From Thiomicrospira pelophila DSM 1534 (GTDB lineage: Bacteria > Pseudomonadota > Gammaproteobacteria > Thiomicrospirales > Thiomicrospiraceae), in contig NZ_JOMR01000001.1 of NCBI RefSeq assembly GCF_000711195.1, positions 2,044,216 through 2,108,215 on the forward strand: a DNA stretch of 64,000 bases. The letters are read 5' to 3'. The position numbers and the translations under genes are program-made. This document shows positions 44,414 to 54,709 of the stretch, piece by piece (the first letter of the stretch is position 1; the number at the start of each line of letters is the position of its first letter). Under the pieces are notes generated by a model that was not told the DNA's origin, did no database searches, and was given only the letters and a program-made list of their open reading frames with translations.

Positions 44414-44979
44414 GTTGGTTGGGCGGAATAATGGGTGTTATATTCATGTTCGTCAGCCAAGTGGCCTGGTCGCAAGTCACGCTGTTAGATTTGGTCGATA
44501 AGCAAATTGACGACACACTATACATAGATGCCAGAGCCCATATTAAACTACCGGAAAAAGTGGTACGTGCTATTCAGCATGAAATCCCGATCCGGTTTGT
44601 GACCGAAATTGAATTAACCCGCCGCGACCAGATTTTCATTTTCCCTTATAACAGTCAACAAACTCACATACGTTATACCACCGAACTTTCCTATTCACAT
44701 TTTGAGCGGCGCTATAAACTGCATAACCTACGCAATCAAAATATTCGTTATTTCAGCCACCTTGCCCCCGCTTTAGATACACTCAGTGAATTACAAAATT
44801 TTCCTATTACAAGCTTAAATCAACTCCATTCCGGCCTACATTACAAATTAAAGCTTCAGTTCCGCTTGAATTATTGGGCACTACCGGCTCCGATGTTAAC
44901 GCAAGCTCTATTTGATTCGGACTGGCGTTTCAAAAGCGAATGGTTTGAGCTGCCTATTCAAGCGGGGCGACGCCGATGA
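44410..44979 (+). CDS. DUF4390 exported protein
   Basis: 189 residues, signal peptide (GVIFMFVSQVAWSQ), then the DUF4390 pattern (IDARAHIKLPEKVVRAIQ, GIPIRFVTEIELTR-like, FSYSHFERRYKLHNL, HSGLHYKLKLQFRLN). This protein is regularly encoded between rsmB and ntrY in gamma- and betaproteobacteria; the function is unknown. Overlaps both neighbours by four bases. Confidence 0.9.
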   Translation: MSWLGGIMGVIFMFVSQVAWSQVTLLDLVDKQIDDTLYIDARAHIKLPEKVVRAIQHEIPIRFVTEIELTRRDQIFIFPYNSQQTHIRYTTELSYSHFERRYKLHNLRNQNIRYFSHLAPALDTLSELQNFPITSLNQLHSGLHYKLKLQFRLNYWALPAPMLTQALFDSDWRFKSEWFELPIQAGRRR

Positions 44980-47174
44980 ATGTTAAAACACGCTTATTTC
45001 TGAAACAGTATGGTTGGCTAATGATTGTGACGGGGTTATTGTTGATCTCGCTTGTGATCATGCATCAAATTTTACAAAATGCGCCCGAGCTTGTTGAATA
45101 CTATATAGGGTTGTTAGTGTTTAGTGTGATGGGGACATTGATTCTCTTGACCCTACTGGTCCGCACACTTCTCAAACTTTACCGGCAGTATAAACAAAAC
45201 ATATCTGGTATTCGAACCACCATAAAAATTACCAGCACCCTCACCCTGTTATTGGCTTTTCCAATTTTGACCTTGTTTTATTTCTCGGTCAGCCTAGTGC
45301 ATCAAAGTATTGATCAATGGTTTGACATTCGTACCGAACAAGCCTTAAGTGATGCCAGCGCTTTGGTTCGCGCCAACCTAGATAATTTAACGCGAGATAG
45401 CTTAAATGCAACTCAGCGCGCCGAAGATTCCCTACGCCCCTTTTTGGCGCAACGACCCGCTTATTCAGTCAGTCAACTGCGCAATCAACTGGGCGCTCAA
45501 GAAGTCGCGCTTTATCAATCAAACGGCCAGTTAATCGCCTATAGCAATAGTTTTGGGGATCAAAGCCTGCCAAACCAACCTGGCGATAATTTATTCCAAC
45601 AACTACGCCAGCGCCATAGCTATGCGGCGGTTGAAACCTTGAGTGAAACCAACAGACAAATCGTGCGTGTATTAATACCGGTTTTTAATCCGTTTTCAAA
45701 CCAAGTTCATCCACTGCAAGTTATCTTTAATATCCCGGAAAACATTACTCGCTATGCACAATCAGTACGCTTGGCTGAAAGTCAGTATCACGAATTAAAC
45801 TACTTACGCGCACCACTCAAAACCAGCTTTACTTTGATCTTATCTATGGTGCTATTATTGACGTTAGTCAGTGCATTATTATTTATGGTGCAGGCCGCCC
45901 AGAACCTCACCCGCCCGATTCGTTACCTAGCACAAGGCACGCAACGTGTAGCGCAAGGCGACTACAGCACCAAAATGCAGGTCGACCGCGATGATGAATT
46001 TGGTACCTTAATTCAGTCGTTTAACGACATGATCGGTCAGGTAGCGAAGGCTCGAAATGATATTAAAATTAACCACCAACAAACCGAAGTGCAGCGTTTA
46101 TATTTCCAAGCCGTCATCCGTAACCTAACCAACGGTGTGGTTACGCTCGATATGAACCGCCGCTTGCGCACGATTAATGATAAAGCCAGTCAAATCTTAG
46201 GTATTAATTTACAGCCCTTAGTGGGCGAACGATTTTGCGACATTATGGATCAAGCTGACACCCCGCACCTTAAACCATTTTTTGATGCGATGATGCCACG
46301 TTTTGAAAACCAAAACTTAATGCAAATGGATGCACGTCCATGGAGTGAACAAATCACCATCCAATATCAAAATCAGCAACGCATTATTCTGATGCATGGC
46401 TCAACACTGCCCAGTATTGACCAAAAAATTGGTGGGTTTGTGATTGTAATGGATGATATTACCGATTTAGTTCAAGCTCAGTTACATGCGGCTTGGAGTG
46501 ATGTCGCCCGTCGGTTGGCGCATGAAATCAAAAATCCGCTCACCCCCATCCAACTGAGTGCCGAACGTTTAGAATTCAAACTGTCCAACAAACTTCAACC
46601 TGATGATGCCGCCTTGTTAGAACGTATGACCCGCACGATTGTAGATCAAGTCGATACCATGCAAACGTTGGTTCAGGCCTTTATCGATTATGCGCATACG
46701 CCTGAAATGCAATTACAAATGTTGGATTTAAATGAGCTAATTCTGGATATTGTGTCCTTATACCAAGCCCCTAATGACGTTGGCATTATCCAGCTTAACT
46801 TCGACCCAGAGTGCCCTGCTATTCTGGCGGATGCGTCGCGCTTACGTCAGCTGTTTCATAACCTGATCAAAAATGCACTCGAAGCCACCGAAGAAACGGA
46901 TTCAGCTCAGGTTAAAATTATCACAGATTGCGCGGCTCAGCCTGATAAGATTACAATCCAAGTGATTGACAACGGCCCTGGAATTCCAGAGCAAGCCATT
47001 AACTGGATTTTCGAACCCTATGCAACCGACAAACCGAAGGGCACCGGGCTCGGCCTTGCAATCGTTAAGAAGATAGTAGAAGAACACAACGGGCAGATTG
47101 AGTTACAAGGAACGGATACCCAAGGTACCTGTTTTGTAATTACGCTTTCAAAACTTAACGCGGATAGACACTGA
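44976..47174 (+). CDS. NtrY-type sensor histidine kinase
   Basis: 732 residues. N-terminal membrane part of several helices (about 12-32, 45-65, 86-106) with a periplasmic section, another helix at about 285-305, then HAMP (ARPIRYLAQGTQRVAQGDY), PAS (VIRNLTNGVVTLDMNRRLR), HisKA with phospho-His in ARRLAHEIKNPLTPIQLSAERL, and HATPase (N box LFHNLIKNALEAT, DNGPGIP, GTGLGLAIV). The input signal for NtrY homologues has been linked to nitrogen status and to redox. Cotranscribed with its regulator. Confidence 0.93.
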   Translation: MNVKTRLFLKQYGWLMIVTGLLLISLVIMHQILQNAPELVEYYIGLLVFSVMGTLILLTLLVRTLLKLYRQYKQNISGIRTTIKITSTLTLLLAFPILTLFYFSVSLVHQSIDQWFDIRTEQALSDASALVRANLDNLTRDSLNATQRAEDSLRPFLAQRPAYSVSQLRNQLGAQEVALYQSNGQLIAYSNSFGDQSLPNQPGDNLFQQLRQRHSYAAVETLSETNRQIVRVLIPVFNPFSNQVHPLQVIFNIPENITRYAQSVRLAESQYHELNYLRAPLKTSFTLILSMVLLLTLVSALLFMVQAAQNLTRPIRYLAQGTQRVAQGDYSTKMQVDRDDEFGTLIQSFNDMIGQVAKARNDIKINHQQTEVQRLYFQAVIRNLTNGVVTLDMNRRLRTINDKASQILGINLQPLVGERFCDIMDQADTPHLKPFFDAMMPRFENQNLMQMDARPWSEQITIQYQNQQRIILMHGSTLPSIDQKIGGFVIVMDDITDLVQAQLHAAWSDVARRLAHEIKNPLTPIQLSAERLEFKLSNKLQPDDAALLERMTRTIVDQVDTMQTLVQAFIDYAHTPEMQLQMLDLNELILDIVSLYQAPNDVGIIQLNFDPECPAILADASRLRQLFHNLIKNALEATEETDSAQVKIITDCAAQPDKITIQVIDNGPGIPEQAINWIFEPYATDKPKGTGLGLAIVKKIVEEHNGQIELQGTDTQGTCFVITLSKLNADRH

Positions 47175-48565
47175 TGCAAAAACCGTCAAGTTCAAATACC
47201 CATTCAACCATCTCAGGTAAATTGCTCATCGTTGATGATGAAAAAGATATTCGCAACTTAATGCAAGAAATCTTTGCTGAGGAAGGTTACCAAGTCATGA
47301 CCGCCGCCAATGGCGTACAAGCGCGCTCGGCTTGGCGCGATAATGTTCCGGATGTTATTTTTCTGGATATCTGGATGCCGGATGTAGACGGACTGTCTTT
47401 ACTTAAAGAAATGCAGGCCGAAAAGCTGCTAGAACACACCACCGTTATTATGATGTCTGGTCACGGCACCATCGAAACGGCTGTCGAAGCCACGCGTTTT
47501 GGTGCCTATGATTTTATGGAAAAGCCTTTGTCTTTAGCCAAATTAATTGTGATGGCGGAACGTGCGTTGGAGCACAATCGACTCGCACATGAAAACCGAC
47601 GCTTAAAAGGCAACCAACCAGGCCTGGTGATGCCGGTTGGTAAAAGCAAACTCATGCGTGAACAACGTAGCACGATCGAACGCCTGGCGAAATATACTAT
47701 GCCGATTTTACTAACAGGCGAGGCCGGCACCGGTAAACATTTTTTTGCCAACGCCTTACATCAAATCAGCCCCCGCAAAGACGCGCCTATTTATAACCTA
47801 CATGCTAAAGACTTTTCTGAACAGTTAGAAGTCTGGCTAGGCACCTCTGAAGAACGTAATACCCAAGTTGGTGAAATTGAACAAGTTAAAAACGGCACCT
47901 TAGTGCTCTCTAATGTTGAACAGTTATCAGAGGAAGCTCAGAGTCGGCTTGCGGATTTAATTTTTCACCAAGCCTATCGTCGCCTGGGTCATGACAAGCT
48001 CTACCCAATCGATATACGCTTGGTATGCACCACGCGCGTTGATCTTGAACAAGCGGTTGAGAACGCTGAATTTCGTGAAGATGTGTTTAAACGTTTAAAT
48101 GTGATGCCGATTATGGTTCCAGCCTTACGTCAACACAACGAAGACATTCCAGAGTTGGTCAACCACTTTGTTCGACATTTTACTTTCCAAGAAGGTCTGC
48201 CTAATCGCGTTTTTTCAGAATCCGTTTTTAATTTATTACGCCAATATGCTTGGCCGGGCAATTTGCGCGAACTTCAAAACTTGGTACAACGTTTGTTAAT
48301 TTTAGGTACCACACCAGACGTCTCAGAAGAGGAAGTACGCCACAGCTTGACCCAGTCTTCGCAGCAATACTACAATAGCGCATCCATTGACACCTCCATG
48401 AACTTAAAGGCCGCTAAAGAGAGTTTTGAGGCCGCCTATTTGAAACAGTTATTGCGTGAAACCAGTGGCAGCGTTTCAGAAACCGCCAAGCGTTCTGGCA
48501 TTGAGCGCACCCATCTCTATCGCAAACTCAAAGTGTTAGAGATAGATCCAAAAGATCCCATTTAA
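47174..48565 (+). CDS. NtrX-type response regulator with degenerate AAA+ domain
   Basis: 463 residues. Receiver domain complete: acid pair DDEKD, phospho-Asp D65 in FLDIWMPDVDG, and Lys in FMEKPLSL. The central AAA+ domain is damaged for sigma-54 work: Walker A reads GEAGTGKHFF, there is no GAFTGA loop (WLGTSEERNTQVGEIEQ at that place), and the Walker B position reads LVLSNVEQL without Asp-Glu. The C-terminal Fis-type HTH (GSVSETAKRSGIERTHLYRKL) is intact. So it should still bind DNA and be phosphorylated, but probably acts at sigma-70 promoters. It follows the kinase by overlap. A CCAGGCCTGG palindrome is at 47618. Confidence 0.92.
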   Translation: MQKPSSSNTHSTISGKLLIVDDEKDIRNLMQEIFAEEGYQVMTAANGVQARSAWRDNVPDVIFLDIWMPDVDGLSLLKEMQAEKLLEHTTVIMMSGHGTIETAVEATRFGAYDFMEKPLSLAKLIVMAERALEHNRLAHENRRLKGNQPGLVMPVGKSKLMREQRSTIERLAKYTMPILLTGEAGTGKHFFANALHQISPRKDAPIYNLHAKDFSEQLEVWLGTSEERNTQVGEIEQVKNGTLVLSNVEQLSEEAQSRLADLIFHQAYRRLGHDKLYPIDIRLVCTTRVDLEQAVENAEFREDVFKRLNVMPIMVPALRQHNEDIPELVNHFVRHFTFQEGLPNRVFSESVFNLLRQYAWPGNLRELQNLVQRLLILGTTPDVSEEEVRHSLTQSSQQYYNSASIDTSMNLKAAKESFEAAYLKQLLRETSGSVSETAKRSGIERTHLYRKLKVLEIDPKDPI

Positions 48566-48576
48566 GGAAATTATCT

Positions 48577-49977
48577 ATGAACATTGTTATTCTCGGAGCC
48601 GGCCAAGTGGGTTCTTCGCTCGCCGAATTATTAGCCAATGATGATAACGACGTCACCGTGGTTGATTTAGATAACGCCAGCTTACAGCGTTTACAAGACC
48701 GATTAGATATCCGCACGGTACAAGGCCACGTTTCCCACCCGAATGTGTTAGTTCAAGCCGGTTTAGAGTATGCCGATTTATTGATTGCGGCCGCTCAAAA
48801 TGATGAAACCAATATCGTCGCCTGCCAAATGGCGCACATCATGTTCAAAACCACCACAAAAATTGCACGGGTACGTAGCAACGATTATCTTAAACACCCA
48901 GAGTTGTTTGACCGTAACCAAAACCCAGATGCGATTCCAATTGATTTACTAATCAGCCCTGAAAACCTAGTAACCGATTACATCCTGCAATTAATCGCTT
49001 ATCCGGGGTCACTTCAGGTAGTCGACTTTGCCGATGGCTTGGTGCGTTTGGTCGCCATGCGCGCGCACAATGGTGGGCCTCTGGTGGGCAAAAAAATCCG
49101 TGAACTTAAACAACATCTGCCTTCAAAAGTTAGAACCCGTATTGTCGCAATCTACCGTCAAGACGAAGTCGTGATGCCGACTGGAGATGAACCTATCCGA
49201 GTCGGGGATGAGGTGTTCTTTATTGCCGAACCACATGATATTTCAATTATCGTAGAAGAATTTCGCCGTGAGAAACAGAAAAAAGCACGCAACATTATGA
49301 TCGCGGGGGGAGGGCACATTGGTTTCAGTTTGGCCAAGCAGTTGGAAGACACCCATCAGGTCAAAATCATTGACCACAACATTATCCGAGCGCGTGAAAT
49401 ATCGGAAGTGTTAGATCAAGCAATTATTATTCACGGTGACGTGTCAGATAAGGATTTGTTGATTGAAGAAAATATTGACGAAATTGACTTGTTTGTGGCA
49501 GTAACGAATAAAGATGAAGCTAATATTATTTCATCCATGTTAGCCAAAAAACTCGGCGTTCGTCGTGTCATTGCCCTGGTTAACAACCAATCCTATATTG
49601 AACTCATCCATCTCAACTCGATTGATATTGCGATATCAGCTGACCGAATCACTACTAATAACTTACTCCACTATATGCGTCAGGGCGATACGGTAAAGGC
49701 CTCTACGCTTAGACGTGGTGCGGCCGAAGCCATGGAAGTGATTGTACATGGCAGTGAAAACTCATCTAAAATCATTGGTAAACGTCTGGTAGAGGTTGAC
49801 TGGCCAAAAGACATCACCATCGGCTGTATTGTGCGCGAAGGCAAGGTGTTGTTTGCGCATCGCGACCTGGTAATTGAAGCTGAAGATCATGTCATACTAT
49901 TTTTAACTGATCGTTCACGCATCACAGAAATTCATGACCTGTTCGCGCCTGAAGAACGTCGATCTTGGCTAGGATAG
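48577..49977 (+). CDS. trkA: Trk potassium uptake regulatory subunit TrkA
   Basis: 466 residues with two RCK modules: NVVILGAGQVGSSLAELL at the start and IMIAGGGHIGFSLAKQLE at about 240, each followed by a TrkA-C domain. Binds NAD(H)/ATP and gates TrkH. Directly followed by trkH (4 bases). Confidence 0.98.
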   Translation: MNIVILGAGQVGSSLAELLANDDNDVTVVDLDNASLQRLQDRLDIRTVQGHVSHPNVLVQAGLEYADLLIAAAQNDETNIVACQMAHIMFKTTTKIARVRSNDYLKHPELFDRNQNPDAIPIDLLISPENLVTDYILQLIAYPGSLQVVDFADGLVRLVAMRAHNGGPLVGKKIRELKQHLPSKVRTRIVAIYRQDEVVMPTGDEPIRVGDEVFFIAEPHDISIIVEEFRREKQKKARNIMIAGGGHIGFSLAKQLEDTHQVKIIDHNIIRAREISEVLDQAIIIHGDVSDKDLLIEENIDEIDLFVAVTNKDEANIISSMLAKKLGVRRVIALVNNQSYIELIHLNSIDIAISADRITTNNLLHYMRQGDTVKASTLRRGAAEAMEVIVHGSENSSKIIGKRLVEVDWPKDITIGCIVREGKVLFAHRDLVIEAEDHVILFLTDRSRITEIHDLFAPEERRSWLG

Positions 49978-49981
49978 CAAT

Positions 49982-51433
49982 ATGCAATTTCAGATTATTA
50001 TAAAAATTCTTGGGCTTTTGCTAATGGTCTATAGCCTAAGTCTTCTGCCCCCGATTGCTGTCGCTTTAATCTATAAAGACGGCGCGCTTATTGCCTTTCT
50101 CTCCGCCATGGTGTTAACCCAGGTCACCGGCTTGTCCTTATGGTTGCCGAATCGCAAACATAAACGGGAACTCAAAATTCGGGACGGCTTTATTATTGTT
50201 GTGATGTTCTGGACGGCACTTGGGTTAGTGGGGGCATTGCCCTTTTTACTCGAAGAAGAAGTCCCGATTTCAATCAGCGATGCGATTTTTGAATCTTTTT
50301 CTGGCTTAACCACCACTGGGGCGACTATATTAAGTGGCTTAGATACGATGCCACATGCAATTTTGTGGTACCGCCAGCAACTTCAGTGGTTAGGCGGTAT
50401 GGGTATCATTGTGTTAGCCGTCGCTATTTTGCCTTTATTAGGTATCGGTGGTATGCAGTTATACCGTGCCGAAATGCCCGGACCGGCTAAATATAATAAG
50501 TTAGCACCCCGTATTTCTGAAACCGCTAAAACCCTTTGGCTGATTTATGTCGCCCTCACTATCGCTTGTGCAAGCGCATATTGGTTCGCTGGCATGAGCT
50601 GGTTCGATGCCATTGGTCACAGTTTTTCTACCGTGGCAATTGGCGGGTTTTCGACTCACGATGCCAGCATTGGTTACTTTGACAGCCAGGTTATTGAGTC
50701 GATTGCCGTGTTTTTTATGTTCCTAGCCGGTGCCAACTTTGCTTTGCACTTTCGCGCCTTCCGATCACTTGAAGTCAAGCCCTACTTGTTTGACCCAGAG
50801 TTCCGTACTTACGTCATGGTATTGTTAATTGGCATTGCGATCAGTACGAGTTATTTATATTTTCAAGACATATATACCAGCCTATCTGAGGCTTTCCGCT
50901 ATGGTCTCTTTATGACGGTATCCATCGCGACCACGACCGGCTATGGCAATGCTGATTTTGCAATGTGGCCAGGATTTTTACCTGTAATGTTGATCTTCAT
51001 GAGCTTTATAGGCGGTAGTGCCGGTTCTACCGGTGGCGGTATGAAAGTGATTCGTTTCTTGCTGTTATTTAAGCAGGGGATTCGTGAGATTCAACGCTTA
51101 ATGCACCCCAATGCCTTAATGCCAGTTAAGTTAAGTGGCCGTGCGATTCCAGAGCGTGTTATGTCATCTGTATGGGGTTTCTTTGCGTTGTATGTTGCGA
51201 CCTTTGCAATCATTTTGCTCGCTTTAATGGCTTTGGGCATGGATCAGGTCACGGCCTTTTCAGCGACCGCGGCCACATTAAACAACCTAGGGCCAGGCTT
51301 AGGTGAAGTCGCCGCCAACTTTGGTGGCATTAATGATCCCCAGAAATGGATTTTAACCCTTTCGATGTTACTGGGTCGCTTGGAGATTTTCACATTACTA
51401 GTGATTTTAACCCGCACCTTCTGGCGAGCTTAA
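49982..51433 (+). CDS. trkH: Potassium transporter TrkH
   Basis: 483-residue membrane protein with four pore-loop repeats; selectivity-type segments are seen as FSGLTTTGATIL, FSTVAIGGFSTHD, SIATTTGYGNADF and AATLNNLGPGLGEV. Forms the K+ pathway with TrkA. Confidence 0.97.
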   Translation: MQFQIIIKILGLLLMVYSLSLLPPIAVALIYKDGALIAFLSAMVLTQVTGLSLWLPNRKHKRELKIRDGFIIVVMFWTALGLVGALPFLLEEEVPISISDAIFESFSGLTTTGATILSGLDTMPHAILWYRQQLQWLGGMGIIVLAVAILPLLGIGGMQLYRAEMPGPAKYNKLAPRISETAKTLWLIYVALTIACASAYWFAGMSWFDAIGHSFSTVAIGGFSTHDASIGYFDSQVIESIAVFFMFLAGANFALHFRAFRSLEVKPYLFDPEFRTYVMVLLIGIAISTSYLYFQDIYTSLSEAFRYGLFMTVSIATTTGYGNADFAMWPGFLPVMLIFMSFIGGSAGSTGGGMKVIRFLLLFKQGIREIQRLMHPNALMPVKLSGRAIPERVMSSVWGFFALYVATFAIILLALMALGMDQVTAFSATAATLNNLGPGLGEVAANFGGINDPQKWILTLSMLLGRLEIFTLLVILTRTFWRA

Positions 51434-51434
51434 G

Positions 51435-52013
51435 ATGTCTCAATTCAGCGCGCAAAAATGGAATCAAAAATACGCAGAGGCCGAATTATCAACACCGGCT
51501 GAAGCGTGTTGGTTATTAAAGCAGCATATTCGACGTTTACCCTTGCGAGGCCAAGCCTTGGACTTGGCGAGTGGTTTAGCCGGAAATGCGCGCTTTCTAG
51601 CACGATGTGGTCTAAATACTCAGGCTTGGGATATTTCAGAAACGGCGACCGATTTAGTAACACGTTGGGCGAAGCTACAAGGCTTGTCGAACTTACAAGC
51701 GGTTTGTAAAAACATAACTGAGCAAGATTTCGAGCCGAATCAATTTGATGTAATTGTAGTGAGCCACTATTTAGATCGTGCGATTTTGCCCTCACTGGTT
51801 AAGGCTTTAAAACCACAAGGTCTGTTGTTTTATCAAACATTTTTGGCACCAGTTCAAACTAATGGGCCAAGCAATTTGGATTTTTATATACAATCTAATG
51901 AGTACCAGGCCTGGTGGTCATCTTTAACATGTGAAGTTTATGGCGAAGGTTGGATCAAAGTCGCAAACAACGGACTCAACCGAGAGGCTTGGTATATCGG
52001 GCGTAAAACCTAA
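51435..52013 (+). CDS. Class I SAM-dependent methyltransferase
   Basis: 192 residues. Motif I ALDLASGLAGNARFLA at about residue 38, then AWDISETATDLV and FDVIVVSHYLDRAILPSLV. TehB-like small-molecule type. Carries a CCAGGCCTGG palindrome at 51905 (Gln-Ala-Trp-Trp). Starts one base after trkH and overlaps ccoS at the 3' ends by four bases. Confidence 0.85.
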   Translation: MSQFSAQKWNQKYAEAELSTPAEACWLLKQHIRRLPLRGQALDLASGLAGNARFLARCGLNTQAWDISETATDLVTRWAKLQGLSNLQAVCKNITEQDFEPNQFDVIVVSHYLDRAILPSLVKALKPQGLLFYQTFLAPVQTNGPSNLDFYIQSNEYQAWWSSLTCEVYGEGWIKVANNGLNREAWYIGRKT

Positions 52014-52228
52014 TCTTTGTGACCAGCCTTGGTAGAGTCTGAGCCTGTCGTTTCATCCGAGTTTGTTGATTCCACCTCGGTTTTTTGGTCTTCATCATCT
52101 AACAAAATGCGGTGAGCCGCACCATCTAAGTCATCAAACTGCCCTTTTTTCGCCATCCAAATAAACATTGCAACAACCAATCCCCCCACAATTAATACCA
52201 GTGGAATGGTAATAAATATAATTTCCAC
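52010..52228 (-). CDS. ccoS: cbb3 oxidase maturation protein CcoS
   Basis: 72 residues, one membrane helix at the N-terminus (IIFITIPLVLIVGGLVVAMFIW), then the QFDDLDGAAHRILLDDED motif diagnostic of CcoS, needed for heme and copper insertion in CcoN. Last gene of the ccoG-ccoH-ccoI-ccoS order. Confidence 0.95.
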   Translation of the reverse strand: MEIIFITIPLVLIVGGLVVAMFIWMAKKGQFDDLDGAAHRILLDDEDQKTEVESTNSDETTGSDSTKAGHKD

Positions 52229-52231
52229 AAC

Positions 52232-54706
52232 TTATCCTCTTGTGACCTTACGACTAATCGGTTTTTTGAAAAATCCACGAATCCGCATAGCATTCAAAAT
52301 CACAGCCAAGCTGCTTAGCGGCATGGTGATGGAGGCAATTAAAGGCGTCAACATCGCCGCCATCGCCAGCGGCACCATAATAATATTATAAGTAATGGAT
52401 AAGCCTATGTTTTGTTTAACTGTTTTAAGCGTTCGATCCGATAGAGCTAAGGATGTATTGATCGACAGTAGCTCATTATTTAATAAAATAATATCGGCCG
52501 AATCCATTGAAACATCGGTTCCGCCCCCCAATGCAAAGCCAACATTGGCTCGGCTTAGCGCCGGGGCATCGTTAATGCCATCTCCAACCATCGCCACTTT
52601 TTGACCTTGTTTTTGCAGGTCGGCGATCACCTGACTTTTATCCTCCGGCAGAACCTCAGCCATTACGTTCATGCCACCTAATTGATGCGCAACCGCATTC
52701 GCGACTTGCTGGCGATCACCACTTAACAAGGTGACTTGTTTGCCCCGCGCTTGTAAACGCTCAATCAAAGCTTTGGCATCTTCGCGTAACTCATCTTCAA
52801 TAAAAAGTACGCCGATCACGTTTTGATTATTGGCAACCCAAACGCTGCTGCGACCTAATTTCGCCTGCTCTTGCTCAGCCGTTAGCATTTCATCGGGTAG
52901 GTTAATATTAAATTGCTTTAGCCAAATACCCGTGCCGATCCGCACCTGATCCTGGTTTATTTTGGCACTTACGCCACGACCTGGCTCCGCTTTAAATTCA
53001 TCAATCATTAACTTATTCACTTGCCAGTCCGGTTGACGGGAGTCCATGCTTTTAACAATGGCTCGAGCTAAACTATGCTCAGATTTCTGCTCGATTTTAG
53101 CAATCTTGGTTAGCCATTCTTCTACCACCAGGCCTGGTGCCCAGCTTTCATCAACCCAACTCATTTGACCTTTTGTGAGGGTGCCGGTTTTATCAAACAC
53201 AAAATGATCCACCTCATTTAGCATCTCCAACACTACACTATTTTTGACTAATATGCCGTTTCGGGCAGACACGCCAGCCGCCACTGCCATCGCCATAGGC
53301 GTGGCCAGACCAAGCGCACAAGGACAGGTGATAATCAGCACCGCTGTACCGGCCATAATGGCGGTTTCTACATCCGCTTTCCACCACCAAAACATAAAGG
53401 CCAATGTGGCTAAAGTCAGTGTCGCACTCACAAACCAAGGCATAATTTTCTCAGCGGTACACTGAATGGTGGCTTTTGACCCTTGCGCATCCTCGACCAA
53501 ATGAATAATACGAGCCAAACGCGTGTTATCGAGCGTAGCCTCGACTGAAATGGCCAAAGAGCCATCAAGATTAATTGTGCCGGCCGACACGTTATGACCA
53601 ATCTGCTTAAACACTTCGCGTGACTCGCCACTAAGCATGGATTCATTCACCTGACTTTCGCCTTCCACTACTTGGCCATCAACTGGAATTTTATCGCCAG
53701 GCTTAACCCAAACCCGATCCCCTGCTTTCAGCAAGCGAACCGGTACAACCTGTTCAACCCCATTAATATATTGGCGCGCCATTTTAGGTTGAAGCTCCAT
53801 TAAACGCCGGGTGGAATCTAATGCTTTATTTTTGGAAATGGCTTCTAAATATCGTCCAATTAAGAGTAGAAACGTTAGATCGATGACGGTCGCAAAAAAA
53901 GCTTGCCCTACATGGTCAGGTTGTAACATCACCCAAGTTGAATAACCGTAGGTAATCAGTAGGCCTAAGCTTATCGATACATCCATTCCCACCGTCTTGG
54001 CTTTAAGACTTTGGAATGCGCCTTTTAAGAAAGGCTGGGCCGAATAAACAAGGGTCGCACTGGCCAATAAAAACAGTACGAAGTAAAAATAGGATCGGTA
54101 CTCAGCATCGTCATTAGCACCGGTGTAGAGCGCGACCGAAAACCACATCGCGTTCATCACCGCAAAACCAGCAAAACCTAACCGATACAATAAATCACGA
54201 TTCGCTTTGCGGTACGCTTGTTCACTTTCTTCGGCATCATATGGACGCGCATCGTAACCAATCTGGTTAAGGCGCTGCAAAATTTCTGAAAGTTGGATTT
54301 TTGAATTGTCCCAACGGACTTTGATTTGTTTGTTAGTGAAATTAACGTTGGCATACAGAATGCCGTCAATTTTTGCTAGGCTGTGTTCAATTAACCAAAT
54401 GCAAGCCGCGCAATGAATGGCATCCGACATAAGTGTAATCTGACGTACTTGACCTAAATTTTTAACAAACTGAGACTGTACTTCGTCATAATCAAAAAAG
54501 TCGGACGCCTGGCTAAGTTGCTTAGGCGCAACTGGCCGCTGAGTATCCGGTGAAAGCTTGTAAAAACTTTCTAGACCCGAGCTATGAATCACTTCACATA
54601 CAGAAGCACAACCATGACAACAAAAGGAACGGTCGTGACCTTTAATGACTTTGTCGACCCGTTCGTTCTGTGTAATTTCCTGGCCACAATGGTAGCACTG
54701 ACTCAT
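52232..54706 (-). CDS. ccoI: Copper-translocating P-type ATPase CcoI
   Basis: 824 residues. N-terminal zinc-type motif (CYHCGQEI, FCCHGC), HMA domain with CAAC copper site at residues 99-102, eight membrane helices, CPC ion motif in ITCPCALGLATPMA, phosphorylation site DKTGTLTKG, and MVGDGINDAPALS. By family and position it supplies copper to the cbb3 oxidase. A CCAGGCCTGG palindrome is at 53128. Confidence 0.96.
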   Translation of the reverse strand: MSQCYHCGQEITQNERVDKVIKGHDRSFCCHGCASVCEVIHSSGLESFYKLSPDTQRPVAPKQLSQASDFFDYDEVQSQFVKNLGQVRQITLMSDAIHCAACIWLIEHSLAKIDGILYANVNFTNKQIKVRWDNSKIQLSEILQRLNQIGYDARPYDAEESEQAYRKANRDLLYRLGFAGFAVMNAMWFSVALYTGANDDAEYRSYFYFVLFLLASATLVYSAQPFLKGAFQSLKAKTVGMDVSISLGLLITYGYSTWVMLQPDHVGQAFFATVIDLTFLLLIGRYLEAISKNKALDSTRRLMELQPKMARQYINGVEQVVPVRLLKAGDRVWVKPGDKIPVDGQVVEGESQVNESMLSGESREVFKQIGHNVSAGTINLDGSLAISVEATLDNTRLARIIHLVEDAQGSKATIQCTAEKIMPWFVSATLTLATLAFMFWWWKADVETAIMAGTAVLIITCPCALGLATPMAMAVAAGVSARNGILVKNSVVLEMLNEVDHFVFDKTGTLTKGQMSWVDESWAPGLVVEEWLTKIAKIEQKSEHSLARAIVKSMDSRQPDWQVNKLMIDEFKAEPGRGVSAKINQDQVRIGTGIWLKQFNINLPDEMLTAEQEQAKLGRSSVWVANNQNVIGVLFIEDELREDAKALIERLQARGKQVTLLSGDRQQVANAVAHQLGGMNVMAEVLPEDKSQVIADLQKQGQKVAMVGDGINDAPALSRANVGFALGGGTDVSMDSADIILLNNELLSINTSLALSDRTLKTVKQNIGLSITYNIIMVPLAMAAMLTPLIASITMPLSSLAVILNAMRIRGFFKKPISRKVTRG

Positions 54707-54709
54707 TGA

